64,000 nucleotides of DNA from Pseudocercospora fijiensis CIRAD86 (lineage: Eukaryota > Ascomycota > Dothideomycetes > Mycosphaerellales > Mycosphaerellaceae). The stretch spans positions 7,667,910-7,731,909 of the forward strand of contig NW_006921532.1 in the NCBI RefSeq assembly GCF_000340215.1, read 5' to 3'. The notes under the pieces were generated by a model. It saw only the letters and a list, made by a program, of their open reading frames with translations, was not told the DNA's origin and made no database searches. This document shows, in pieces, positions 1 to 11,535 of this stretch. Every line of letters starts with the position of its first letter. Within the stretch, counting starts at the first letter, position 1. Made by a program: the position numbers and the translations under genes.

Positions 1-164
1 AAACAGTAGCATTCGCCTCCTGAGAATGCTGAGGCGTGCTTGCGCCGGCCCTTCGACATTTGATCTTGGAGGTGTGCTGTCGGATCCACAGAATTACCAT
101 GTACTGTTACCCAGCGCCTATCCCTCGTCCTCTGTGGGAAACTTGCTAGATGACTGCAGAATTC

Positions 165-609
165 ATGTCTCGATACGTCATATCTATCATCGTCGACGGA
201 CCGGGCAGACCCCAACCATCGATCCCATTGGGCCCTAGCGGTTCACAAAGAGAACGAACAAAGAGGCACTATGCTCCACGTAAGCGTAATCGACCTCCCG
301 AGGCTGGTCTATCAATATGATCTGAGGCGCGATGTCGTACTTCGCAGCGCAAGCTCGGAAGGCCCATTCACTGTGGCTGCATTAGCCCAAGGCAGCGTTG
401 ACAGGGCTGTCCAGCTAATCAGCGAAGAGCCTGCGCCTAGAGATGGGGTGGAGAGATGTCAGGACTGGGTGCTGAGGGCAATGATCACGCTCGAGGCAGA
501 AGAAATAGTTCCTGCAGGCACATCTCATTGGGTATCTGGCTTGGTCGGCCAACCCGCAAACAGCGTGGCTCGGGCGGTGGGGGAAAGGTGGATATCTCCT
601 GATGCATGA
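165..609 (+). pseudogene. small uncharacterised fungal protein, frameshifted
   Basis: The first reading frame opens with ATG at 165 and reads MSRYVISIIVDGPGRPQ followed by a basic stretch, ending at a TGA near 320. A second frame, shifted by one base, is open from about 271 to 609 and carries the motif LPRLVYQYDLRRD and a tail with CQDWVLRAMITLE. The two halves read as one small protein of about 145 residues, resembling short fungal proteins that begin with an RY...DGPG pattern. The overlap (about 271-300) is too short for an intron, so a one-base indel is the simplest explanation. The function is unknown. It could be a pseudogene or a sequencing error. The neighbouring gene is also broken, which favours real decay. 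Confidence 0.4.
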
Positions 610-654
610 GGTTGACCAAATCAGCTGCTGAGTAGTCGTTCTTGGCGGAGGAGA

Positions 655-1568
655 TCAGACACCTGTATATCTTGTCAGCGTTTGGTTGAGTCGTTCGAAA
701 ACTTCATAGTTGTCTCGCTCGTTCTCATCGAAAATTTCATCAAGTGCTGCACCCCATGTTGGCTCACGAGCCCAAGCCCGACACTTGGCCTCAAAGTATT
801 CTCTGCCGCGAATACTGAAGCCGGCACCTTCCCAATCAATGATACCTGTGATGCGATTCGTTTGCTCGTCCACGAGAATGTTGCCAGGACGCAAGTCTCC
901 GTGTGAGAAGACTTTGGTGTCGTCCGTGAGTCGAAGAAGCTGCTCAGCCACATCTTGCTCGACATCATCGAATCCGCCCTCTGGGCGCGCGTTGTGCAAT
1001 GCATCGATAAGTCCCTGATTATACTCTCGGCGATCCCTGAACGGTCCGTACGATATTTTGACATTCTTGAACGGAAAATGCATGAAGAAGACATCCATGC
1101 ATGGCTTTTCCCAAAGAGCACCAAAAAGTCTCCGCGCAGGGAGCCCAACTCCTGCACGATGTCTCGTAGTTGGCTCACCAACGAACTTCTGTCGACTGGC
1201 GAGAGCTGCTTCCATATGTGCGACAACGGCTTGCCTGGCACGTGGTCCATGAAGATATAACCAATGCCCTCTGATTCATATGCCTCGTGCACTCATGGGA
1301 CCGAAACCTTTATCGCGCGAGAGACGTAACGCATAGCCTCGGCTTCGCTGAGCTGGACGCCTGCTCCTGCTTTAAGGACTTGATTGGTGTTGTCGATAGT
1401 GTATATGCCAGGCGCATTGTATTCTCGAGGCATGCTCTGCGCTCCTGCTGGGAGCACAAGGTGGTCCTCTGGTGAGGCCAGGAGAGCGGAAATATCAATG
1501 TCGCTCATGACTTGACGGTATGCCGACGGCGGAAATCCCTTGCTCTTTCTAGCGTTGTCGATTGACAA
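655..1568 (-). pseudogene. aminoglycoside phosphotransferase-like kinase, broken
   Basis: The reverse strand encodes a fungal APH/choline-kinase-type protein. The C-terminal part contains the catalytic loop HGDLRPGNILVD and the metal-binding IIDWEGAGF, hallmarks of the family that phosphorylates small-molecule hydroxyls. Two lesions interrupt it. An in-frame TGA lies at 1293-1295, between IKVSVP and VHEAYESEGIGYIF. A one-base loss in a T-run near 1130 moves ELGSLRGDF into a different frame from FGALWEKPCMD. No ATG starts the upstream part; the ORF opens after a possible acceptor near 1585. Substrates of fungal members are mostly unknown. The protein is unlikely to be functional unless both lesions are sequencing errors. 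Confidence 0.72.
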
Positions 1569-2051
1569 ACAAGTGCTGGTAGGCTGCTAAGCGCTCCTAC
1601 AATTTGTACGTTCTCGTTGCAATTTCTCTTGCGGTGAGGCTCTCTGCCGGCGCCAAGTTTGTCCGTCCCATCAGTTCTTGTAGCGGGTAGCCAGCGCAGC
1701 AATTCACCTGCAGAATAATTCAAGCCACTCCGACATCGAGACTTTAGCTGCCAACCCCTTTCGAGGATCATCATACGTAGCATCGAAGCTGTTATTATTG
1801 CGCAACAACGAGAAGTCGGCTTCGTAGGAGAGATCGCGCGGGCGCGCCTGTCAGACCTTTGAAGGACCAAGGCTCTCCTGATCTGTGCGGAGGAACGAGA
1901 TGCACGCGGACAGCATATGGGCATGAGAATGTCCAGGGAATGCTTCACGTCGAACTCAATGAGGAGAGAAGACGCGAAAGCGGGCTTGAACCCGTTCAGC
2001 TGAGATGCTGTCTCTTCTTCATCCTCTGATACTTCCCCTCTAATCTCCAAT
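1569..2051. other. no supported gene
   Basis: A 202-codon reverse ORF covers most of this stretch but has no recognisable motif and low-complexity Arg/Ser composition. The interval is probably the 5' flank of the broken kinase and the promoter of the small membrane-protein gene. Confidence 0.4.
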
Positions 2052-2492
2052 ATGACGACGCAAACATCGATACCATCAGTATTACTCGTCCTCCAAGGCG
2101 CTCTCAACACCACACTCGGACTCTATGGCATCCTACGACCAGCCGACTGGATGACACGAGTAGCAGAGAAGTTCGGCGGCAGTATACCTCCAGCTGTAGG
2201 CCACACATTGAGGTAGATCCTGATGCGAGGAGTCTAGATGGTTCTCTTCCCAGCTAAACGCAAGACCTACAGCCTACAGCTTTTGAACATGGGCCTCTTC
2301 ACGCTTCTCGCCGCCAGTCGACCGAGTTTACATCGCCGAGTACTGATTGCAAGAGCTTTTGTCCATCTTCTGACGGGATTTCTGTTCCTGAAAGAGAGTG
2401 TCGCGTTGAAAGATACTGCTTGGATTGAGATTGGGTTTGGGGTGGGTAATTTGGTTGCGCTTTTGTTTGGGAGAGGCAGTGGGTTGCGGTGA
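2052..2492 (+). CDS. small integral membrane protein, two exons
   Basis: The proposed exons are 2052-2212 and 2273-2492. The 60-base intron runs from GTAGAT to CTACAG and has a good branch-like GCTAAAC at 2253. Splicing removes the TAG at 2213-2216 and gives a 126-residue protein. It has a hydrophobic N-terminal helix (LLVLQGALNTTLGLYGIL), a second (LLNMGLFTLLAA) and further hydrophobic stretches around VHLLTGFLFL and IGFGVGNLVALLF, so three or four membrane spans are likely. I do not recognise the family with confidence; small DUF4267-like membrane proteins have this general layout. No partner genes are suggested by position. Confidence 0.55.
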
Positions 2493-3427
2493 AAGAGATC
2501 GTCTACGATAATTATGCGGCAGTGTCTGTCGTTTTTCGGACAACATCTCCAAAACCAGACAGCAATCCAATTCCGAAAACTCCCGCCTCATCTCCTCCCT
2601 CGAATTCCACTCAAACCTCAAAACCAGAACTTCCTAGCTCTGACATTGCCCAACAAGCAACTCAGATCCAAAGTCCTTCCAATTCTCGTCTCAGCCACGA
2701 AATGTGTATACTTTCACACTGGTCAACATGGAAACTCGTCGCCACCAAATCAGCCCCACAACTCAATGAAAGAAAACTTCAGTTCCTTCCTCCCCTCTCT
2801 AGCCATAGCCTAGAAATGTGAGTGAGAACAACACGTGTGCACCTGGCTTTACTCCTCTTTGCATTGACTTCAGGGCTTTTGAAGTCAGGGAAGGGCAGTT
2901 GGTTAAGGGAGAAAGAGTGCTCTTGGCTTGTATTGTCAGTATCGGGACTTGAATTTGGAGCATTTGAGGCAGGTTCTGAGGTCGGCGAGTATGCCTGGGA
3001 GGAAAGCTGAGGTTGGTGTGGAGACAGCGCGAGGGCGATTTGGGTGTTGTTTGCTGGGAGTGGTAGGGAGGAGGATATGAGATGTCAATGGGAGCCGGAT
3101 TTCAGGGCGACGGGCATGCCTTGGGGTGGAATCGCGGCATCAGTAGATACGATCTGGGAGTGAAGGTCCAGGGTGGTAGATATTGACCTGCACCGTGAGG
3201 CTGAAGCGTGGCAATGGAAGAGGAAGGGATATGCTGAATGGAAGCGATTGAAGACGTGGTTTGCATGCAACTGGCTATGCTATCATTCCATAACCATGAT
3301 CGAGCCCATTTTTCATGCGCCAGGCTTTCCGTAACATCGTACTTGCCATCAATCCTCCCAACGCCATACTTGTCATAATGAATCGCTTCCATCACATCAA
3401 ATCCGGACCACTGTATGGACGATCCGC
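2493..3427. other. intergenic, no supported gene
   Basis: Several short ORFs on both strands overlap one another here without domains or a convincing splice pattern. A Lys/Gln/Ser-rich plus-strand stretch at 2520-2820 might be a decayed exon, but I could not close a frame. The last 250 bases should contain the 3' UTR of the L13 gene. Confidence 0.35.
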
Positions 3428-4354
3428 TTATTTCTTCTTGCTGGCCTCTTCCTCCTCCTTGGCCTTTTGACGCTTCTCGCGCTTGCCAATAAGACGAGCA
3501 TCGGAGCGAGCGACACGGAGCTGGCGGTATGCGTTCTCGGTGGCTGGGTAGTCGGAAAGCTTGCCCTCCTTGATGGCGACCTTGTTGGAGATTGGGAATG
3601 CCTGGTTGGAGATCTTGACCTTGCCGTCGTAGGAATTTCCAGACTCGCCGATCTGGCGGGCAGCCTCGACCTCCTTCTTCTCGGCGTCGCCAGCCTTTGG
3701 AGACTTGGTCTTGCGCGGGAAGAGGACGAGACGCTGCTTGTAGGCCTTCAGGCGCTCGACGTTGGCCTTGAGAGACTCCTCGGAGAGGTTCTGGCGGCGT
3801 GGGTCGACGCTGATACCGATGGTTGGGGCGAGCTTGCGGGCGATGCCAGCCTCCTGTCGTAATCATCAATGTCTGTGTACCTCATCTCCAATCCTCTTTC
3901 AATACCATACCTTCAACTCAGCGAGGGAGAAACCACGACCGGCGCGGACACGGCGGTTGTACTTGACAGTCGGGCAGCGGACGACGGGTCTCAGCTTGTC
4001 GACTGGACGTGGCGCGACCTTTGCGGCCTTGGCTTGACGTGCATTGCGTCTGCGCTGCTTGCGGCCAGGCTATACAGCAGAAATCGGGTCAGAATTGTGG
4101 TTCTTTGCACTCGCAGGCGCCACTGCACTCAGCGTCTATGGGCATGAGCGGGGAATTACCTGGTCAAAGTGCACGCGGACACGGCGTTGCCAGTCCTTGC
4201 GGAAGTCTGGAAGATGTCAGTGGGTGTATGCGAATGGGTGGTGTGATTTCAGATGTTGTCCTTACGGTTGTACTGGATCTGCTGGTTGTGCTTGATCGCC
4301 TGAGAATGTGTTAGATAGAGCGCATTGCATGATTGATGCCACGCTGCATACCAT
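3428..4354 (-). CDS. rpl13: 60S ribosomal protein L13 (eL13)
   Basis: This is a structural protein of the large ribosomal subunit. The exons are 4352-4354, 4266-4299, 4160-4206, 3911-4069 and 3428-3853. All four introns are GT-AG (52, 59, 90 and 57 bases) and the joined 669 bases close to 222 residues, the normal eL13 length. Diagnostic segments appear in order: [71 protein letters not shown], and a Lys/Glu-rich C-terminus ending in KEEEEASKK. Exon 1 codes only for the initiator methionine, a common arrangement in fungal ribosomal-protein genes. The gene is transcribed divergently from DNA polymerase alpha. Confidence 0.95.
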
Positions 4355-4662
4355 CTTGTCGGGCTTGGGTTGGATCAAATACCAGCGATTATGCAGTCGT
4401 CGTGACCTTGGGAGACGACCTTCTCTCGCCGAGTGCAGAATTGAGATGCGATGTGGGCGCTCGGGCCGTCTCAGTCTTGGCATTGCGGGTGCGGGAGCTG
4501 AATCAGCGGCTCTTCTCCGGCAAACGCGTGAACGCGCTCGCGATGCTTTGCTTTGCTCCTCGCTGCTGCTCACGAGAACATCACTTCACCCATTGCTCTT
4601 TCCCCGCAGCTTCTGTGTATGTTCTTGTGCAGGACTTGGATGTGATCGTCCAGCATAACACA
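4355..4662. promoter_or_regulatory. shared divergent promoter of rpl13 and pol1
   Basis: The 308 bases between the two start codons must carry the core promoters and 5' UTRs of both genes. I see no clear TATA box. A pyrimidine-rich run lies at about 4557-4620, on the pol1 side. Confidence 0.55.
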
Positions 4663-7600
4663 ATGGCGCCGTCTCGAGCAGAACGACTGGCCCAGTTGCG
4701 CGCTCTGCGTAAGGCGGGCAAGACTGCATTCGACGACTACGAGGTGCAGGAGGCCGAATCGATATACGAGACTGTCGACGATGAGGGGTACAAGAAGGTG
4801 GTCAGGAGTCGATTGGATCAAGATGACTTCGTGGTGGACGACAATGGCGAGGGTTATGCCGACGACGGACGCGAAGACTGGCAGGATGAACGACAGCCCA
4901 TGGACGACAGCGAGAGTGACGACGATTTGCCCAGAAACAGCAAGGCCGGTAGGAGAGATCTGGCCGCCGTGACGCTCGCACGATACTAACAAGATTACAT
5001 AGCCAAGCGAAAGCGTGAAGAGGATGCCGAGCGACAGGAGAAGCTCACCAAGGGCATCAGCAAATACTTCAACCAGAAAACGAACAATGCCGCCCCAAAG
5101 CCGAAGCCAGTACGAACGAGAGAAGATGACGACTTTATGGCCGATCTCCTCGGCGAAGTCGATGCGAACGTACAGTCACGAGCACCGTCCTATGGCAAGG
5201 CCATCAAGAGCAACGACCGTCGAAAGACGAGAGTGCTTTCGCCTCCCCTAGAAGATCGAGAACCTGTGAGACATAGCCAAAACAAGCCCGCCGCTGCGCC
5301 TGTCGATTCTTCTCCCCCAGCAATGATTGCGAATGACGATGACGGATATGTCGTGCCCCAAGATGACGATGTGCCAATGATGAGTGACCCACTGCCTTCT
5401 TCTCCTGCTGCAAAGGCGGTAGAGCGCAAAGAGCAGTCCACCATCAAGGCTGAGGAGGCAGAAGAGGAGGACTTAATGGAAATCGCTGAAGTCAACGCTG
5501 GCTCTAAACTGAAGAGCGCAAATGTCAACATTCGTGGCAGCCGGCCCGCGCCAAAGCTCGCAAAACCGGCCTACCCTACGCCAGACAGCTCTTCGCCTTC
5601 GAGAACGCCCGCAGAAGACGTTGATATGACCGCTATCAACAACGTCGCTTCAAAGCTCAACATTCTCAGCAGCCCAGCACAGGAAACTGTCTCTGCTGGC
5701 AAGTTGGATTCGAGAGATGCTCTCGAGGATGACGGCTCGCTGCGCTTCTTCTGGACCGACTACACCGAAGTCAATGGCAGTCTCTGTCTTTTCGGAAAAG
5801 TCAAGAACCGAAGGATGGGCGGATATGTATCCTGCTTCGTCAAGGTCGACAACATCCTGCGCAAGCTCTACTTCCTTCCGCGAGAACACCGCCAGAAAGG
5901 TGGCAAGGACACGACCGAAGAGATCGACTTCTCAGATGTGTATCAGGAAGTCGATCAGCTGATGACGAGAAACAAAGTGGCGATGCACAAGATCAAGGCT
6001 TCGACACGCAAGTATGCCTTTGAGCTTCCTGGCATTCCCAAGGAAGCTGAATACTTGAAGCTGCTTTACCCATATGACAAGCCCGCCATTTCTACTGACT
6101 ACCGGGGCGAGACCTTTTCGCACGTGTTCGGCACCAATACAGCTTTATTCGAGCAGTTCGTGCTCTGGAAGAACATCATGGGTCCTTGCTGGCTCAGCAT
6201 CGAAGGCGCAGACTTCAACGCGGTCAACAATGCATCTTGGTGCAAGCTCGAATTGCAGGTCAGCAGGCCTAAGGGTATCACCACTCTCGGCGAATCAGAC
6301 AACCTCGAGGCTCCTCCTCTGACCATGATGTCAATGTCTCTCAGGACCACTTTCAACGCAAAGGAGAACAAGAACGAGATTCTGGTTGCGAGCTTGCGCT
6401 TCTATGAGAACATCTCCTTGACGGACACGACCCCTGCAGAGCAGCTTCCTAGCAGACTCTTCACCGTTATGCGACCGCTCGAAAAGGATTATCCGCAAGC
6501 GTTCAAGGCGCTCGTAGAACAACAAAAGCATCAGATTAAGCTGGAGCGGAGCGAGCAGGGCCTTCTCTCTATGCTTCTTGCCATCATTCAGCGACACGAT
6601 CCGGATGCTATCATTGGCCACAAGCTGGACGATGTAGACTTTGGAATCCTGCTCAGCCGCATGCGTGATCGTAAAACTCCTGGCTGGCACCGTATCGGCA
6701 GGATGAAGCGTGGCGACTGGCCCAAGAACGTTGGCAAAGGTGGCGGCAGCTTCTTCGCCGAACGACATCTCGCGGCTGGACGTCTCCTGTGCGATCTCGC
6801 CAACGATATGGGTAAGAGCATCATGACTGCATGTCAATCCTGGAGTCTGGATGAAATGGTCTCTCTATATCTCGGCGGCAACTACATGCGCAAGGATATC
6901 GACAACGACAAAGCACTGTCCATGGCCACGTCAAAGGAAGGCTTGATGAACTATGTCAAGATGTGCGAGATCGATACCTTCTACACCGCTGCTCTTGCTT
7001 TCAAGAGACAGCTTCTGCCACTGACCAAGGTGCTTACGAATTTGGCGGGTAACTCATGGGCTCGAACATTGAGCGGTACGCGATCAGAGCGAAACGAGTA
7101 CATTCTACTTCACGAATTTTATCGAAACAAATACATCTGTCCGGACAAAGTATGGGGCAAAGGTGCTCTCAAGAAGACGGAAGAAGCTGATGCCGAAGGC
7201 GAAGAGGGCGCTGACGCCAAGAAGAAAGACAAGTTCAAAGGAGGGCTCGTCTTCGAGCCAGAGAAGGGGCTTTACGACAAGTTCATCCTGGTCATGGACT
7301 TCAACTCGCTATATCCTTCTCTCATTCAAGAGTACAACATTTGCTTTACCACTGTCGACCGAAGCGATTTCGCCGAGGAAGATGATCGCGTTCCTGAGGT
7401 TCCGGAAGATACCTCTAACAAAGGTATTCTCCCAAGACTTATTCGAACCCTGGTCAGCCGGCGACGAGAGGTGAAGAAGCTCATGAAGGACAAGAGCGCC
7501 ACTGAAGACCAACTTGCAACCTGGGATGTCAAGCAGATGGCCTTGAAGCTCACAGCAAACTCCATGTATGGTTGTCTGGGTTACACCAAATCTCGATTCT

Positions 7601-9193
7601 ACGCCAGACCTCTCGCTGCCCTGACTACCTCGAAGGGTCGTGAAGTCCTGCAAGCGACGAAAGATCTTGCAGAATCAGCACATGCTCTCCGTGTCATCTA
7701 CGGTGATACCGATTCCGTCATGGTCAACACCAATGTCGACAACATCCTCGATGCATTGAAGATGGGCAAGGAATTCCAGAAGAGCGTGAACGAGCGGTAC
7801 GAGCTGCTTGAAATCGAGATCGATCACATCTTCAGGCGTCTGCTTCTGCATGCCAAGAAGAAGTACGCCGCGATCCAGATGGTTGACACTGGCGACAACA
7901 CCTGGAAAGAGAAGCTCGATGTTAAAGGCTTGGATATGAAGCGAAGAGAGTACTGCCAGCTGTCCAAGGAAACCTCAAAGTAAGTTCCAGGTGTATCTGC
8001 CATTTGACATTTGCTAATAGTGGTTCAGGGAGTTGCTCAATCACCTTCTTTCTGGAGAGGAACCGGAAGTCGTCGTCTCAAAAATTCACGATCATCTTCG
8101 TCAACTTGGTGAGAAGATGCGCAACAAGGAGATTCCAGTGCACAAGTACACAATATACACGCAGCTCGGCAAGAACCCCAAAGACTATCCCAATGGTAGC
8201 ACGATGCCGGCAGTGCAAGTTGCTCTGAAGCGCATGGCCAAGGGCAAACAAGTCCATGCAAAGGATGTGATGTCCTTTGTCATTTGTGGTGACAGCGAAG
8301 GCAAGCAGGAACACGCAGCCAAGAATGCTTACGACCTCGAGGATGTGCTTGCCAAGGACAGCGGACTGGCGCCGGATGTTGACTACTACCTCCACAAGCA
8401 GATCCTGCCGCCGGTCGAGCGTCTCTGCGCGCCTATCAGTGGCACGAATGTAACATTGCTGGCGGAATGTCTTGGCCTGGACACCAGCAAGTATCGTGTC
8501 TCTGGTGCTGCTAAGTCCTCGGAGCAGAGCAACGAAATCACTCGTTTGGAGTCTCAGATCCCAGATCACGTTCGATACAAGGATTGCGAGCCCTTGGATC
8601 TCTTGTGTCTGGGCTGCAAGCAGCACTTTGAGTACCGTGGCATGAACTACGAAGCAGATCCTGCGGAGACGCCTATCACACCTATCGGCACACTGACTAA
8701 CGATGGCATCGCATGTCCAAGAGCAGAATGCAAGAAGCGCATGGCAACACTCTCCCTGACAGCGCAGCTGGAAACTCAGATTCGACGGCATACTGCCAGG
8801 TATTACTCTGCCTGGCTGAAGTGCGACGAGCCAACCTGCGGTATCCGGACTCGTCAAATCTCTGTCTATGGACATAGATGTCTTGGACCCAAAGGCCTTG
8901 CATACGGCTGCTCAGGGCGCATGTCTTTCGAATACAGCGAGAAGGCCTTGTATAATCAGCTGCTGTATCTGCAGTCGATCTTTGATGTCGACAAGTCTTT
9001 GGAGAAGATGGGTGCCGGCGGACTTGTGAAGCCTGAGTATGAATTGAAGGAGAAGGCGAAAGTGCTAGCGGGTATGAACAGAGACCGCTTCGCGGTATGT
9101 TGGGATGTGGTCAAGGCGTATTTGGATAAATCTGGATGGGGTTGGGTCAGTATGGACTCATTGTTTGGATTTGCGATGAAGCAGGTTGCATAG
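4663..9193 (+). CDS. pol1: DNA polymerase alpha catalytic subunit
   Basis: This is the family B polymerase of the primase-polymerase complex, which extends RNA primers at origins and on the lagging strand. The exons are 4663-4948, 5003-7979 and 8029-9193, with introns GTAGGA...TACATAG and GTAAGT...TTCAG; the product is 1475 residues, typical for the family. The acidic N-terminus contains the GISKYF segment. Polymerase motif A (DFNSLYPS, near residue 861), motif B (KLTANSMYG, near 944) and motif C (YGDTDS, near 995) are intact. The C-terminal third has the paired cysteine clusters (CLGC, CPRAEC and later pairs) that bind the B subunit and metal. No break was seen. Confidence 0.97.
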
Positions 9194-9549
9194 GCTCTGC
9201 ATGGTGTAATCCATTTTATGATAAGTGAATATGTTCTGCTGCAACGGCAGTATTGAATGAAAGCGATATCTACCCTAGCCGCCTCCCTGGTGCGGTGGTC
9301 TCCAGCGTGGCTTGCAACATCTTTTTCCTTGCAATACGACGTTGGATCCGGATCTTCTTGCTTCGACGCACCTACAATATCGATTTCTTGTTCTTTAAGC
9401 GGGTCTGTCAAACAACGGTCTGGGCGGCCTCTTTCATGCCGAGAGCTGCACCGTCAATACATTGGTACATGCGCCTCAACCCCGGCCCTATGCACGATAC
9501 CGCCTTCCCGCCTCCTCGAGTCTGCTTAGCTTGGACGCCTTCTATGCCT

Positions 9550-11030
9550 GCGGGATACCGCCAAAGATGAGCTGTGTCAGCGCTTCTTCGACGAGGCAGG
9601 ATGTTCAGCCTTGCGGGAGGATATTTATTCTCTTCGTTGTCCTGCAATCCCGCTCTTCCATCACCTTGACAGGAAGAACAGGCGACCGAACCTTTTTGTC
9701 ACGACATTCAAAGCTTGTTCTTGTCCTGGCCTGCCTGGAACTCGGTCTCTCGTCAACGATGGCTGCCTCTGCGTAGCAACAAATTGCGAGCTTTCATGAA
9801 CGAGAGGACAGGAATGAAAGGCACGACCCTGCTTTGGCCACGCAAAAACAGTCTCCTCTCGCTCAGCTATGCGACGTACTCGATCGACTACGAAGCCTTT
9901 CCATGTGTGACGGGCTGGATGTCGCAAAAGAAGAGTTTTCAACGTTCTTCGTGGTGAATCATCATCAACCTCAAGCACTGACGCAGCACGTTCAGGCTGT
10001 GGAAGCTGCTCGACTGTCCTTGATCCACCTGGAGTCCAATCAGATCGCGCCAGCTGAGCTCGTGTGGACGCATAATCAAAGAATTGTTCCGCTCCTTGAC
10101 AGTCTATTGCCGGAAGACGACAGTGCATCAGTAAAGCCTGCCGAGGGTGGAGCTCTGACTGTGAGAATGGCTTATCTTGCTCACCTGAAACTCATTGGAT
10201 ACGCAATCGCCAACAACTTCTCTGGAATGGACGACTCAACTTCGCGAGACCTGACCTATAGATTCCTTCGAAGTGTGCTATGCCCGATACTTGGAGGCCA
10301 GAGCATTGACTTGCGGCTGAAAAGAGACATCTCACAGCTGGCTCTACTCAAGCCCGTCGCTGAGACTCTCTTTCGAGGTGCCGTTGAGGATGGCGATGCT
10401 ACTGCTGTCAGCCATGTCTTAAGCTGGCCAGGTGTTGAGATTGACGTAGATAAGACGCTTTGTACCCTGAATGGATCCTCCCTTGCTCCAATAGAAGCTG
10501 CTGCTTCCCTTGGCAACCTTCAAATTGTCCAAGTGCTATTGCATCACAATGCAGATATCAATATATCCACCGATAGTGTATCCACGGGACCTGGGAATAA
10601 TTGCAAGTGCTCGATGAGGTAAATATTCTAGGCTGCGCCTTGACTCGCGCATGTAAAAGCGACAATATTACCATAGCCCGCAAGTTGCTAGAGTCTGGTG
10701 CTTCCACGGCTCGAGATGGCTACACAGCCGTGATGGGCTTTGAACATGATCCAATGTTTTCAGCGCCTTGCCTATGCCCATCAAGACAATGAGATTATCT
10801 ACTTTGAGAGACCAGACATTCTCGATCGCGAAATTCAGAGTAGAGATGAAGAGCCTTTGACGTTCCTCATAGAATGCGGGCTCGATTTAGATGGACCTAC
10901 TCTGGATCGTCACACCGAGACACATCCTGGTGGGACCCATCAATGTCACATTTGTGGCTCTGAGCATAGTCGGAGAGATGTCTTGCTCAAGCATATGCGA
11001 GATGAGCACCCTCCTGATGCACAGTCATGA
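9550..11030 (+). pseudogene. ankyrin-repeat / C2H2 protein, frameshifted
   Basis: The longest piece (about 9867-10622) contains an ankyrin unit with AVEDGDATAVSHVL and a second with PIEAAASLGNLQIVQVLLHH. The repeat run continues in another frame at 10601-10792 (RACKSDNITIARKLLESGAS), and then in a third frame at 10740-11030. That last piece ends in a C2H2-like zinc finger (CHICGSEHSRRDVLLKHMRDEH). No introns fit the two junctions, so two indels are needed. There is no ATG at the head of the first piece. A Cys-rich open stretch at 9550-9770 could be an upstream exon joined by a GTAGCA...CTCAG intron to LCDVLDRLR. The intact gene was probably a fungal ankyrin protein of unknown target; this copy looks decayed. 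Confidence 0.5.
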
Positions 11031-11182
11031 TGCGAGTAGAATATCCGAGAAGGCGCACACTCTTAGGTTTGGGATTTTGAGCATATGGTAACTAGCGCAG
11101 GGCATGCAAGCAATCCAATATCTAAACAATCCGATCCACCACTTTCCTGATCGACCTGCCTAACATTACAACAGCACACCCC

Positions 11183-11448
11183 TCAAACCCCCATCTGCCT
11201 CAACGTCTCAATCTGCGCATTGACCTGGGCAATAGCCCGGTTTATATTGTTGCGTACATTCATGATGACCGGACCGGTCGAGGAACGAGTTGACTTTTGT
11301 TGCATATCAGCCATAATATTTCTAAAAAAAAAAAATTCTGGTGCTCGGACAGTTCGTACTGGCTCGATTGGTAGATTTTCAGCTGTGCTTGCAAATTCTT
11401 GATTTGCCCGATCAGGGCATTTCTTCGTCGTAGGGATGCTTCTTCCAT
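11183..11448 (-). pseudogene. small coiled-coil protein broken at a 12-base homopolymer
   Basis: From ATG at 11448 the reverse strand reads a charged helical segment (IGQIKNLQAQLKIYQSSQYELSEHQ). It is followed after a run of 12 T in a different frame by MADMQQKSTRSSTGPVI and NNINRAIAQVNAQIETLRQ, ending with TGA at 11183. The two parts look like one coiled-coil protein. The T12 tract joins them out of frame and no GT donor fits an intron of normal length. Upstream residues rich in Asn/Gln are also open back to a possible acceptor near 11535, so the true 5' end may be further out. I do not recognise the family. Polymerase slippage or an assembly error in the T-run would explain the break. Confidence 0.4.
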
Positions 11449-11535
11449 TTGGGCTGCTTGTGCGCGCGCGTTGCCTCTGTTGTTGTTGGAGTTTTCCTGG
11501 TAGGGGGTTGTTGGGAGAGTGGATGATATTTGGGA

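Noticed and set aside
1505..2113. 202-codon reverse ORF
   Set aside because: It overlaps the better-supported spliced gene at 2052 and has no domain.
6331..8903. Long reverse ORFs (up to 265 codons) opposite DNA polymerase alpha
   Set aside because: They mirror conserved codons of an intact, strongly recognised gene.
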